Source: Sphingobium sp. Leaf26 (GTDB lineage Bacteria > Pseudomonadota > Alphaproteobacteria > Sphingomonadales > Sphingomonadaceae). Taken from it: a DNA stretch of 64,000 nt. A model generated the notes under the pieces. That model was not told the origin of the DNA and made no database searches. It was given only the letters and a program-made list of their open reading frames with translations. The position numbers and the translations under genes are program-made. The DNA lies in contig NZ_LMKV01000012.1 of the NCBI RefSeq assembly GCF_001421665.1, positions 392,185 to 456,184 of the forward strand, in the 5' to 3' direction. How positions within the stretch are numbered: position 1 is the stretch's first letter; every line of letters begins with the position of its first letter. Of the stretch, positions 1 through 7,020 are shown one piece after another.

Positions 1-462
1 GATTTCGCTCGTCGCCACGCTGTCATTCTCGTTGATGACCGGCACCACATCCAGCGCCATCAGCCGCTCCAGCGTGGCCGAAGCGTTCAGGTAGCGCCGC
101 CGGTTTTCCAGATCGTCCAGCGTCACCAGCATCTGCGCGGCGGTGATGCCCTTTTCATCCAGCAGGCTGGCCCAGCATTGCGACAGCGCGATCTGCCCGG
201 TCGCCGCCGCAGCCTGCGCATCTTCCAACGATCCGCGCCCGCCCTTGGGCAGTTTCAAACGCCGCGCGCCAAGGGCGATCGCGCCCGACGATACGATGAT
301 GACCTGCTGCCCCGCCGCCTTGCGCTGCGCGACATCGGCGACCAGCGTACGCAGCCAGTCGACACGCACCTGTCCCGCCGGATCGACCAGCAGGGCCGAC
401 CCGATCTTGATGACCAGACGGCGGACAAGGGCAGGGGGGAAACCGGAGAGGGAAGAGGTCAT
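1..462 (-). CDS. proB: Glutamate 5-kinase, C-terminus cut by window edge
   Basis: First 154 codons of an amino-acid-kinase-family protein. Reading from 462, the N-terminus has the nucleotide-binding [12 protein letters not shown] segment, then [15 protein letters not shown], a GQ-rich helix and [15 protein letters not shown], the glutamate-binding region typical of glutamate 5-kinase. The enzyme phosphorylates L-glutamate in the first step of proline synthesis. The ATG at 462 precedes MTSSLSG. It lies downstream of obgE on the same strand, the order often seen in alphaproteobacteria, but the 146-bp gap carries a palindromic repeat. The remaining part, including any PUA domain, lies outside the window. 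Confidence 0.93.
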   Translation of the reverse strand, partial: MTSSLSGFPPALVRRLVIKIGSALLVDPAGQVRVDWLRTLVADVAQRKAAGQQVIIVSSGAIALGARRLKLPKGGRGSLEDAQAAAATGQIALSQCWASLLDEKGITAAQMLVTLDDLENRRRYLNASATLERLMALDVVPVINENDSVATSEI

Positions 463-471
463 GCTTCATTT

Positions 472-602
472 CCCCCCTCCCTTTTCAGGGAGGGGCAGGG
501 GGTGGGTGCGCCGCGTCAGTGGCGCTTCAACGTCTCAACCGGAAGCAGCGCTCGCTTCGCTCGCGACCCACCCCCGCCCTCCCTCGAACGGAAGGGGAGA
601 TT
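472..602. repeat. Palindromic intergenic repeat between obgE and proB
   Basis: Contains a perfect 9-bp stem, CCCCTCCCT (474-482) with AGGGAGGGG (487-495), around a 4-nt loop. GGGTGGGTGCG just after it is mirrored by CGCGACCCACCC near 565-575, and a final GGAAGGGGAG closes the element. C/G-rich hairpins of this type recur at intergenic sites in this window (compare 24708-24733). It could act as a weak terminator or mRNA-stability element; no T-tract is present. Confidence 0.6.
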
Positions 603-608
603 AATCAG

Positions 609-1706
609 TCAGATCGGCGACCAGCCGGCTTCGCTTTCCGTGCCGCCTTCATCCGCGTCGTCACGCGCCTCGTCATCCATCATCAGCAGCACCGCGTCCA
701 GCAACGGACCCACGCCCTCGCCAGTCGCGCCGGAAATGATGAACACATCCTCCACGCCCGCTTCCTCGCGGAGCTGGTCGGCAATATCTTCCATCAGTTC
801 CTGCCCCAGCAGGTCGCCCTTGTTCAGCACGACCAACTGCGGCTTTTCGTCCAGCCCCTCGCCATAGGCGGCGAGTTCCTCGGTCACGATATGGAAGGCC
901 TCGACCGGATCGTCGGTCGTGGCGTCGATCATGTGCAGCAGTACGCGGCACCGCTCGATATGCCCCAGGAAGCGATCGCCAATCCCCACGCCCTCGGCCG
1001 CGCCCGCGATCAGGCCCGGAATATCGGCCAGCACGAATTCGCGGTCGCGATGCAGCACCACGCCCAATTGCGGCTTGGTGGTGGTGAAGGCGTAGGCGCC
1101 GACCTTCGCCTTGGTATTCGTCACCTGATTGATCAGCGTGGACTTGCCCGCATTGGGCATGCCCACCAGCCCGACATCGGCCAGCAGCTTCAGCCGCAGC
1201 CACACCCACATTTCCTGCCCCGGCCAGCCCGTGCCATGCTGGCGCGGCGCGCGGTTGGTGCTCGTCTTGTACGACATGTTGCCCCGGCCGCCATCGCCGC
1301 CGCGCAGGAAGGTGACGCGCTGCCCGACCTCGGTGAAGTCGGCCAGAATGTCCTGATCCTCATAATCGGGGATGCCGTCCTCGTCCTCGCTACCCTCGAT
1401 CGGCTTGGGGTCGGACAATATCTGGGTGCCGACCGGCACCTTGACGATCAGATCCTTGCCGCCCGCGCCATAGCGGTTCTTGCCCATGCCCGGCGTGCCG
1501 CGCTGCGCCTTGAAATGCTGGGTGTAGCGGAAGTCGATCAGGGTATTGAGGCCCTGCACCGCTTCGAAGATGATGTCGCCGCCCTTGCCGCCATTGCCGC
1601 CGTCGGGGCCGCCATATTCCTCGTATTTCTCACGACGGAAACTGACCGCGCCGGGGCCACCCCAGCCGGATTTGATGTAGATTTTGGCTTGATCGAGAAA
1701 ATGCAT
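609..1706 (-). CDS. obgE: GTPase ObgE/CgtA
   Basis: Obg-family GTPase of 365 residues, a ribosome-associated GTPase involved in 50S assembly and stress control. The N-terminal Obg fold begins MHFLDQAKIYIKSGWGGPGAV and is rich in glycine (GGPDGGNGGKGGD). The G domain shows the P-loop GMPNAGKST, the switch region TTTKPQLG, DIPGLI and NKGD. I chose the ATG at 1706 because family members start at MHFLDQ; an in-frame ATG at 1724 would add six residues and has no better ribosome site. proB lies downstream. Confidence 0.96.
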   Translation of the reverse strand: MHFLDQAKIYIKSGWGGPGAVSFRREKYEEYGGPDGGNGGKGGDIIFEAVQGLNTLIDFRYTQHFKAQRGTPGMGKNRYGAGGKDLIVKVPVGTQILSDPKPIEGSEDEDGIPDYEDQDILADFTEVGQRVTFLRGGDGGRGNMSYKTSTNRAPRQHGTGWPGQEMWVWLRLKLLADVGLVGMPNAGKSTLINQVTNTKAKVGAYAFTTTKPQLGVVLHRDREFVLADIPGLIAGAAEGVGIGDRFLGHIERCRVLLHMIDATTDDPVEAFHIVTEELAAYGEGLDEKPQLVVLNKGDLLGQELMEDIADQLREEAGVEDVFIISGATGEGVGPLLDAVLLMMDDEARDDADEGGTESEAGWSPI

Positions 1707-1837
1707 GGCGCGCCCATAGAGCATTCTGGAGGCGGCTGGAACAGCCGACGGCTCTCAGAATGCGTAAAACAAGAAACAACGGGACGATGCAGGGATCGTC
1801 CATCCTGCCCGCGCCCATAGCGCCATTGGGGACAAAG

Positions 1838-2455
1838 TTAAACCTTGGCCTTCGAAGCAAAGGCCGCCACCTCCTGCATCAGCGCAAATGTCAGGCTGCG
1901 CGTGGCGATTTCCCGCGCTTTTTCGCGCGGCAGGGCCAATGCGCCGGCCATCGCGCCGCCCAGTTGCGAATCACCCAGCGCGAACAGGACCAGCATCAGC
2001 GTATTTTCCCGGATCAGTTCGGCGAGGTTCGGGGTCAGCGCGCTCGCCGCCAGCTTGTCGACCAGCCGGTGGATCGCCTCCACCACCGGGTCCAGCGCAT
2101 CCTCATTGCCCGACGCCAGCATCCAGCTTGCCAGCGCGCCCGCGCCTTCCCGGTCGAAGGCGTCGAACGTCATGTCCACGATCGTGCGCGGGCTGACCTC
2201 GCCGCGCCGCGCGGCATTGACCGCATCGCCGATCTTGGCCGTGATCGTGTCACCCAGATGCGCGGCCAGCGCCTTCTGCAACCCCGCCGCCGACCCGAAA
2301 TGATGCAGCAGATTGGCATGCGTCCGCCCGACCCTGCCCGCCACGGCCTTCAGCGTCACCGCCTGCGGTCCCGCCTCGATCAGCAGGGTGCGCGCGGCCT
2401 CCACGGCGACAAGGCGGCTTTCATCCGGGCTGAGGCGGGCGCGTTTTATTGACAT
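1838..2455 (-). CDS. TetR-family transcriptional regulator
   Basis: 205 residues. The N-terminal helix-turn-helix covers about residues 12-58 (AARTLLIEAGPQAVTLKAVAGRVGRTHANLLHHFGS), the usual TetR signature; the rest is an all-helical ligand/dimer domain. It is divergent from the ferritin-like hydrolase gene at 2510, and the 54 bp between them hold a palindrome that is the obvious operator. The likely role is repression of the neighbour and of itself. The ligand is unknown. Confidence 0.85.
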   Translation of the reverse strand: MSIKRARLSPDESRLVAVEAARTLLIEAGPQAVTLKAVAGRVGRTHANLLHHFGSAAGLQKALAAHLGDTITAKIGDAVNAARRGEVSPRTIVDMTFDAFDREGAGALASWMLASGNEDALDPVVEAIHRLVDKLAASALTPNLAELIRENTLMLVLFALGDSQLGGAMAGALALPREKAREIATRSLTFALMQEVAAFASKAKV

Positions 2456-2463
2456 GAGTGTCA

Positions 2464-2493
2464 GTTACTCTTATTTACATCAATGTAAGTAAC
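2464..2493. promoter_or_regulatory. Candidate TetR operator in divergent promoter
   Basis: TTACAT-CA-ATGTAA (2475-2488) is a palindrome with perfect 6-bp arms. GTTACT (2464-2469) and AGTAAC (2488-2493) form an outer inverted pair, though not symmetric about the same centre. The site is in the short gap between the divergent TetR and hydrolase genes, where an autoregulated repressor would bind. Assignment is by position and symmetry only. Confidence 0.5.
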
Positions 2494-2509
2494 AACCGGA
2501 GGCATCCTC

Positions 2510-3346
2510 GTGACCCCGACCGATCTCACCATCACGCCCCGCGACCGTCGCTTTGCACGCGATCGCCGGGCCGCGCCACATTGGCTGAACGGCGATCCGA
2601 TCGCCACGGCTTTCTTCAACGCGCTGTCGATCACCTTCCCGCGCGGCGAAGCCTATTTCATCGACAGCGTCCGCGCCTTTCGTGACGGCGTGCCGGACAA
2701 GCTCGCCGGCGAAATCGCGGCCTTCATCAGACAGGAAGTCGTCCACAGCCGCGAACATCTGGCGTTCAACCGGCAGGTGACCGACCATGGCTATGATGTC
2801 GCGCGGCTCGATGCCGACGTGGTGATGGTGCTGGACCTCGCGCGGCAACGCCCGCCCATCGTCAGCCTCGCTGCCACCATGGCGCTGGAGCATTTCACCG
2901 CCATCCTCGCCCATGAACTGCTCAGCGATCCGCGCCATCTGGACGGCGCCGACCCGGAAATCGCGGCGCTGTGGCGCTGGCACGCGATCGAGGAAATCGA
3001 GCATAAGGGCGTCGCCCATGATACATGGGTGCACGCCACCCGTGACTGGAGCCGCTTCAGACGCTGGTGGGTGAAGAACGCCATGATGCTCGTCGTGACG
3101 AAGCATTTCCTCCACCACCGCGCGCGGGGGATGATGGACCTGCTGCGGCAGGACGGTATCACCGGCCGTCGCGCCTGGGGCGGGCTGCTCCATTATGCGC
3201 TGGTCCGTCCGGGCATATTGCGCCGTGTCGCGCGGCCCTGGCTTGGTTATTTCCTGCCCGGCTTCCATCCATGGAAAGTGGACGACCGCGCGCTCATCGC
3301 GCTGGACGAGAGCGCTTATGCAGCGGCCTTGCCCGCGGCTGCTTGA
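2510..3346 (+). CDS. Metal-dependent hydrolase, ferritin-like helical family
   Basis: 278 residues starting at GTG 2510 behind CCGGAGG. It resembles the predicted metal-dependent hydrolase family (PF10118 type). An all-helical protein with acidic/His motifs suited to a di-metal site: FIRQEVVHSREHLAFN, MALEHFTAILAHELL and WRWHAIEEIEHKGVAHD, spaced as in ferritin-like di-iron proteins. The C-terminus PWLGYFLPGFHPW is typical of the family. No signal peptide, so probably cytoplasmic or membrane-associated. Divergent from a TetR regulator. The substrate is unknown; a role in lipid or xenobiotic metabolism is only a guess. Confidence 0.75.
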   Translation: MTPTDLTITPRDRRFARDRRAAPHWLNGDPIATAFFNALSITFPRGEAYFIDSVRAFRDGVPDKLAGEIAAFIRQEVVHSREHLAFNRQVTDHGYDVARLDADVVMVLDLARQRPPIVSLAATMALEHFTAILAHELLSDPRHLDGADPEIAALWRWHAIEEIEHKGVAHDTWVHATRDWSRFRRWWVKNAMMLVVTKHFLHHRARGMMDLLRQDGITGRRAWGGLLHYALVRPGILRRVARPWLGYFLPGFHPWKVDDRALIALDESAYAAALPAAA

Positions 3347-3361
3347 TCCAAAACGCTCACA

Positions 3362-3441
3362 TCCGTTCGCCCTGAGCTTGTGGAAGGGCCGCTTCTTTCT
3401 TTAAGAAAGAACGAGGCTTCGACAGGCTCAGCCCGAACGGA
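3362..3441. repeat. Sphingomonad-type inverted repeat with nested palindrome
   Basis: Outer arms read TCCGTTCGCCCTGAGCTTGT on the left and, reversed, TCCGTTCGGGCTGAGCCTGT on the right, so they pair imperfectly over about 28 bp. Inside is a 19-nt palindrome, TTCTTTCTT-T-AAGAAAGAA, near 3392-3412. The GTTCGGGCTGAGCCTGTCGAAG core is a dispersed repeat common in sphingomonad genomes (from memory). The right end merges into the GGAGG ribosome site of the gene at 3448. Confidence 0.7.
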
Positions 3442-3447
3442 GGATAA

Positions 3448-4008
3448 GTGGGCACTGCACCAACCCTGGAAACCATTCGGCTGATCCTCCGTCCGCACCG
3501 GGTGGAGGATCATGCCGAATGCCGCAGATTATGGGCCGATGCCGGCGTGGTGCGCCATATCGGCGGCATGCCGCTGGACAGCCAGGCGGTCTGGTTCCGC
3601 ATCCTGCGCTATGCCGGCATGTGGTCGCTGCTCGGCTATGGCATGTGGGTGATCGAAGAGCGTGACAGCGGCGCTTTCCTGGGAGAGGCTGGCCTGCTCA
3701 GCGCCGAACGCGGCCTGCCCGAACTGGAGGGCGTACCCGAAGCCGGCTGGGTGCTGGGGCCCAATGCCTGGGGCAGGGGCATCGCCACCGAAGCGATGCA
3801 GGCGATCCTCGACTGGGCCGACGTCCATCTCGACGCGCCCTCGCTCCGCTGCATTATCGATCCGGGCAATGCCGCCTCGATTCATGTCGCCAAGAAGCTG
3901 GGATTTCAGGCGCTGGTCGACACCGACTATGGCGGCAAGCCGACCCGCATATTCGACCGGCCCAAAGCCAGAGACGGTCGCACGATCAAAACAGGGGTAA
4001 TTATGTGA
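3448..4008 (+). CDS. GNAT-family N-acetyltransferase
   Basis: 186 residues, GTG start at 3448 preceded by GGAGG at 3439-3443. RimJ/RimL-like: ETIRLILRPHRVEDHAECRRLW at the N-terminus, then the acetyl-CoA-binding region GWVLGPNAWGRGIATEAMQAILDWA and the C-terminal NAASIHVAKKLGFQ. It transfers an acetyl group from acetyl-CoA to an amine of a small molecule or protein N-terminus; the substrate cannot be read. Its stop overlaps the GTG start of the next gene, so the two are probably translated together. Confidence 0.85.
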   Translation: MGTAPTLETIRLILRPHRVEDHAECRRLWADAGVVRHIGGMPLDSQAVWFRILRYAGMWSLLGYGMWVIEERDSGAFLGEAGLLSAERGLPELEGVPEAGWVLGPNAWGRGIATEAMQAILDWADVHLDAPSLRCIIDPGNAASIHVAKKLGFQALVDTDYGGKPTRIFDRPKARDGRTIKTGVIM

Positions 4009-4562
4009 AGACAGGAACGCTACGGGTGATCGGCCTCGCCGCATGGTTGCTGGCCGGATCGATCGGCATTCAGGTTCACGCGCAAGAGATCGCACCGGCC
4101 GATCGCACCGCGATCGAAAGTCGGATTGCTGCATTCGATGCGGCGATGAAGGCAGGGGAAATAGCCCGGAGCATCGACTTCATCCCGCCGCGCCTGTTGC
4201 GCACCATGGCGGACAAGGTCGGCCTGCCGGAAGCCAAGTTGAAGGATATGGTCGCCGCTCAGGCCGCCGCAGCGGTCGATGGCATGACATTCCTGTCCTT
4301 CGGCATGGACCTTTCGGCGGCAAAGATCGTCGCGACCCCCGATAAAAGCCGAACCTATATGCTGATCCCGACGCAAAGCGTCATCGCCATCCCCGACGCG
4401 GGCAAGATGCAGAGCAAGACCAGCACGCTGGCGCTCAAGGATGAGGGGCAATGGTTTCTCGTCCGCATCGACAATGCGCAGCAGGTCGCGCTGCTGCGGT
4501 CGGCCTACCCGGAATTTTCGGGCGTCGATTTCCCGTCCGGCTCGACCGCCATCATCGATTGA
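4005..4562 (+). CDS. Exported protein of unknown function
   Basis: 185 residues, GTG start at 4005 overlapping the TGA of the acetyltransferase (4006-4008). The N-terminus MKTGTLRVIGLAAWLLAGSIGIQVHAQ is a clear Sec signal peptide with cleavage likely after HAQ. The mature part has a helical stretch (DRTAIESRIAAFDAAMKAGEIARSIDFIPPRLL) followed by a beta-rich segment ending QWFLVRIDNAQQVALLRSAYPEF, resembling periplasmic NTF2-like or DUF4864-type folds. I do not recognise a function. Confidence 0.75.
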   Translation: MKTGTLRVIGLAAWLLAGSIGIQVHAQEIAPADRTAIESRIAAFDAAMKAGEIARSIDFIPPRLLRTMADKVGLPEAKLKDMVAAQAAAAVDGMTFLSFGMDLSAAKIVATPDKSRTYMLIPTQSVIAIPDAGKMQSKTSTLALKDEGQWFLVRIDNAQQVALLRSAYPEFSGVDFPSGSTAIID

Positions 4563-4610
4563 GGCCATCGTCGGCGCGGGTGCAGCGAACCGGACCCGCG
4601 CCCATGGTCG

Positions 4611-5186
4611 TCACGCCGCCATAGGCACGACCGCATCGCGATACAGGTCCATGGCCGGGTCATTATCCTGTCGCATGGCGTCGCCTTCCTCGAACAGCAG
4701 GCAATCGACCATCGCGTCGCGCCCCAGGCTATAGCGCTGCGCCCTTTGCCCGGTGAAACGGAAGCCCAGCTTGCGCAGGACGTTGCCCGACGCCGGATTG
4801 TCGGCAAAGTGGCAGGCGCGGATATCGCGCACGCCATTGGCCCGCGCCATGCTCATCACGGCCCGCGCAGCCTCGGTCGCAAAGCCCAGCCCCCAATAGG
4901 GGCGGGCGATCCAGTAACCCAGTTCCGGTGCGCCATTCTCATCCAGATGGACGCCGCACCCGCCAACCAGACGCGGGGCGCCCTGCGTGCGGGTGAAGGC
5001 CAGCAAGCGCGGCAGTTGCGGATGGTGCGGCAGCGCCAGGAATGCTTCCGCATCATCGACGCCATAGGGGCTGGGTGCGCGGCTCAAATTGCGCAGGACC
5101 GAGCGATCACCGATCGTCCGGGCCAGCATGGGGGCATCTTCCATCCAGCCCGGACGCAGGAGCAGGCGGGGGGTACGGGCAAACAT
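4611..5186 (-). CDS. GNAT-family N-acetyltransferase (RimJ/RimL type)
   Basis: 191 residues, ATG at 5186 after GAGGAGAGACGAG. Family features: FARTPRLLLRPGWMEDAPMLART, then ELGYWIARPYWGLGFATEAARAVMSMA (acetyl-CoA pyrophosphate loop) and NPASGNVLRKLGFRFTG. An acetyltransferase between rpmA and obgE is a common arrangement in alphaproteobacteria, so this may be the conserved member of the rplU-rpmA-obgE neighbourhood, whereas the plus-strand genes 2510-4562 look inserted. Substrate unknown. Confidence 0.88.
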   Translation of the reverse strand: MFARTPRLLLRPGWMEDAPMLARTIGDRSVLRNLSRAPSPYGVDDAEAFLALPHHPQLPRLLAFTRTQGAPRLVGGCGVHLDENGAPELGYWIARPYWGLGFATEAARAVMSMARANGVRDIRACHFADNPASGNVLRKLGFRFTGQRAQRYSLGRDAMVDCLLFEEGDAMRQDNDPAMDLYRDAVVPMAA

Positions 5187-5372
5187 TCTCGTCTCTCCTC
5201 TTGTCTTGCGCCCTTAGTCGCCAATGATGACGACTTCGCGACGGCATGTTCTGGATGAATCCCTGCCCGCAAGACGCGCGAGAAGGCGTGGAGTTCCAGA
5301 GGCTTGAGGGAAATCGGAGGAGGAAGAGCCGCTCTATTCCTTTGTCACGATCCGGCTGGAATCGCGCAACGG

Positions 5373-5409
5373 AAAAAGGGGCGCTCCCATGAAAGGAGCG
5401 CCCCTTTTT
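5373..5409 (-). terminator. Rho-independent terminator after rpmA
   Basis: GGGGCGCTCC (5378-5387) pairs perfectly with GGAGCGCCCC (5395-5404) around a 7-nt loop. The stem is flanked by A5 (5373-5377) and T5 (5405-5409), so it can work in both directions; it stops the rplU-rpmA transcript 85 bp past the rpmA stop. Confidence 0.9.
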
Positions 5410-5493
5410 CCCTCGAAACCGGCAGGTGCCTGTACGACATCTGCCGGGAGGATCGCCCCTTTTGCGGAGGACGACCCGTCATCAAGTCGTCCG

Positions 5494-5763
5494 TTATTCG
5501 GCGGCCTGCGCCATGGCGTCGACCGACACATATTTGCGGCCGAGCTTGCCGGTGTGGAATACCACGCGGCCTTCGTTCAGCGCGAACAGCGTGTGGTCCT
5601 TGCCGATGCCGACATTGCGGCCCGGATAGACGCGCGTACCGCGCTGGCGGATGATGATGTTGCCGCCGATCACTTCCTGACCGCCGAACTTCTTCACGCC
5701 AAGGCGCTTCGACTCAGAATCGCGACCGTTGCGCGACGAACCGCCAGCTTTTTTATGTGCCAT
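5494..5763 (-). CDS. rpmA: 50S ribosomal protein L27
   Basis: 89 residues beginning [20 protein letters not shown], the diagnostic L27 N-terminus that reaches the peptidyl-transferase centre. [30 protein letters not shown] is the conserved core. No Firmicutes-type N-terminal extension. Strong AAGGAGTTTAGG ribosome site. It is 27 bp downstream of rplU and forms its operon, ended by the hairpin at 5373-5409. Confidence 0.98.
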   Translation of the reverse strand: MAHKKAGGSSRNGRDSESKRLGVKKFGGQEVIGGNIIIRQRGTRVYPGRNVGIGKDHTLFALNEGRVVFHTGKLGRKYVSVDAMAQAAE

Positions 5764-5790
5764 GACCTAAACTCCTTACTTAATCTGCGC

Positions 5791-6087
5791 TCAGGCGATC
5801 GACACGATCTTGAGGATCGTGTGCTTCTGGCGGTGGCCGTTCTTGCGGCGATAGTTGTGACGACGACGCTTCTTGAAGACGATGACCTTCTCGCCCTTCG
5901 CCTGCGCGATGATCTCGGCTGCGACGGTCAGCTTGGCAACGTCCTTCAGGTCGCCGCCTTCACCGGCCAGCAGGACGTCGTCCAGCGTGACCTTGTCGCC
6001 GGCTTCGCCAGCCAGCTTCTCAACGACGATCTTGTCTCCGGCGGCGACGCGATACTGCTTGCCGCCTGTGCGCACGATAGCGAACAT
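5791..6087 (-). CDS. rplU: 50S ribosomal protein L21
   Basis: 98 residues: [20 protein letters not shown], then [33 protein letters not shown], the L21 rRNA-binding signature. The ATG at 6087 with GAGAAGAGA upstream fits the family start; in-frame codons further upstream give no L21-like sequence. First gene of the rplU-rpmA operon. Confidence 0.98.
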   Translation of the reverse strand: MFAIVRTGGKQYRVAAGDKIVVEKLAGEAGDKVTLDDVLLAGEGGDLKDVAKLTVAAEIIAQAKGEKVIVFKKRRRHNYRRKNGHRQKHTILKIVSIA

Positions 6088-6310
6088 GGCTTGTCTCTTC
6101 TCGTTCAAATCTGCTTTACGCAAATCACCAAAGACATGACGCCTTAGCCGACCCGCGCGGGAATGTGGCCCGTTAGTGGAATGACTCGGGCCTGTCAACC
6201 GATGGCGGTTCGGAACCGGGGTGGTCTTCCCGCTTTTTCGTCCCTATCTTCACGGCTACACAGGCGAAGGCGGCGTTATACGCGCGCCCTTGAAGGAGCA
6301 AGTCTCGCGC

Positions 6311-6712
6311 ATGCGGCAGGGTACAGGGCCATGGTGGAACGGAAAGGGCGCGATGATGCGCCTGCCGATCCTTGCCGCCCTGTGGACGTTGCTGGCGGTG
6401 ACCTTGCTGTCCGCGCTCGCGCCGCTGGGGCCACCGCTCAGCCGCGCAACCGGGTCCGCCTTCAACCCCGCGACTCTGGACGTGGTGCTGAAGGCGCGAA
6501 CCCAGTCGGCGTCCCAGGCGGTTGTGCTTGCGCCGCGCCCGGAAGGCGATGGCGATGGCGGTCCACCGCCCATGCTGCTGGCGCTGGCTCTGGCCATCGT
6601 CCTGCCGGGGCTTGCCCGTCCGGCCGGGCGCGTCCCTCTTCATCGCTATAGCCTCCCGTCCTTCGCCCCCGCGCGCACCCGTCGCGCCCGCGCGCCGCCC
6701 GCCGCTTCCTGA
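6311..6712 (+). CDS. Small membrane or exported protein, unknown
   Basis: 133 residues from ATG 6311, 12 nt after AAGGAGC; an ATG at 6353 (MMRLPIL) is an alternative. One hydrophobic helix near the N-terminus (LPILAALWTLLAVTLLSALAPLG) and a second (PPMLLALALAIVLPGLA) frame a low-complexity linker; the tail is rich in Pro, Arg and Ala. I recognise no family. It could be a two-helix membrane protein. It is followed by a 43-codon ORF with its own strong ribosome site. Confidence 0.45.
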   Translation: MRQGTGPWWNGKGAMMRLPILAALWTLLAVTLLSALAPLGPPLSRATGSAFNPATLDVVLKARTQSASQAVVLAPRPEGDGDGGPPPMLLALALAIVLPGLARPAGRVPLHRYSLPSFAPARTRRARAPPAAS

Positions 6713-6771
6713 CGATTCGCGTCCCTGCCCGGATCACAGCCGGGCATTCGTCGGAAGAAGGAGCATCTCCC

Positions 6772-6903
6772 ATGGCTCGCAGGAAATCCGCGCGGCGCAT
6801 CCGGCGCCGTCGCCCGCCCTGGTGGTTCATGCCCGCCGTCATGTCCGGCCTCGCCATCGCGGCGGCCGGCCTGTCGGCGGTGATGATGACCGTCGTAGAA
6901 TGA
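6772..6903 (+). CDS. 43-residue Arg-rich single-helix membrane protein
   Basis: ATG at 6772 follows GAAGAAGGAGC at ideal spacing. The product starts MARRKSARRIRRRRPPWW and continues with a transmembrane segment (FMPAVMSGLAIAAAGLSAVMM), giving a short protein with a basic cytoplasmic tail by the positive-inside rule. The stop is at 6901-6903. It sits between the unknown membrane ORF at 6311 and the antiporter gene at 7021. Function unknown; the ribosome site and clean topology argue it is real. Confidence 0.5.
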   Translation: MARRKSARRIRRRRPPWWFMPAVMSGLAIAAAGLSAVMMTVVE

Positions 6904-7020
6904 CCCAGCTATCCAGGTTCGTGTGTGCGAAGCGAACGGACTTGGATGGACTCGGCGCACACTGCTAATTTCCCGCCGGACGCATCGCATCGCGTCCGGC
7001 GACAGGATCGAAAGGCTTTC

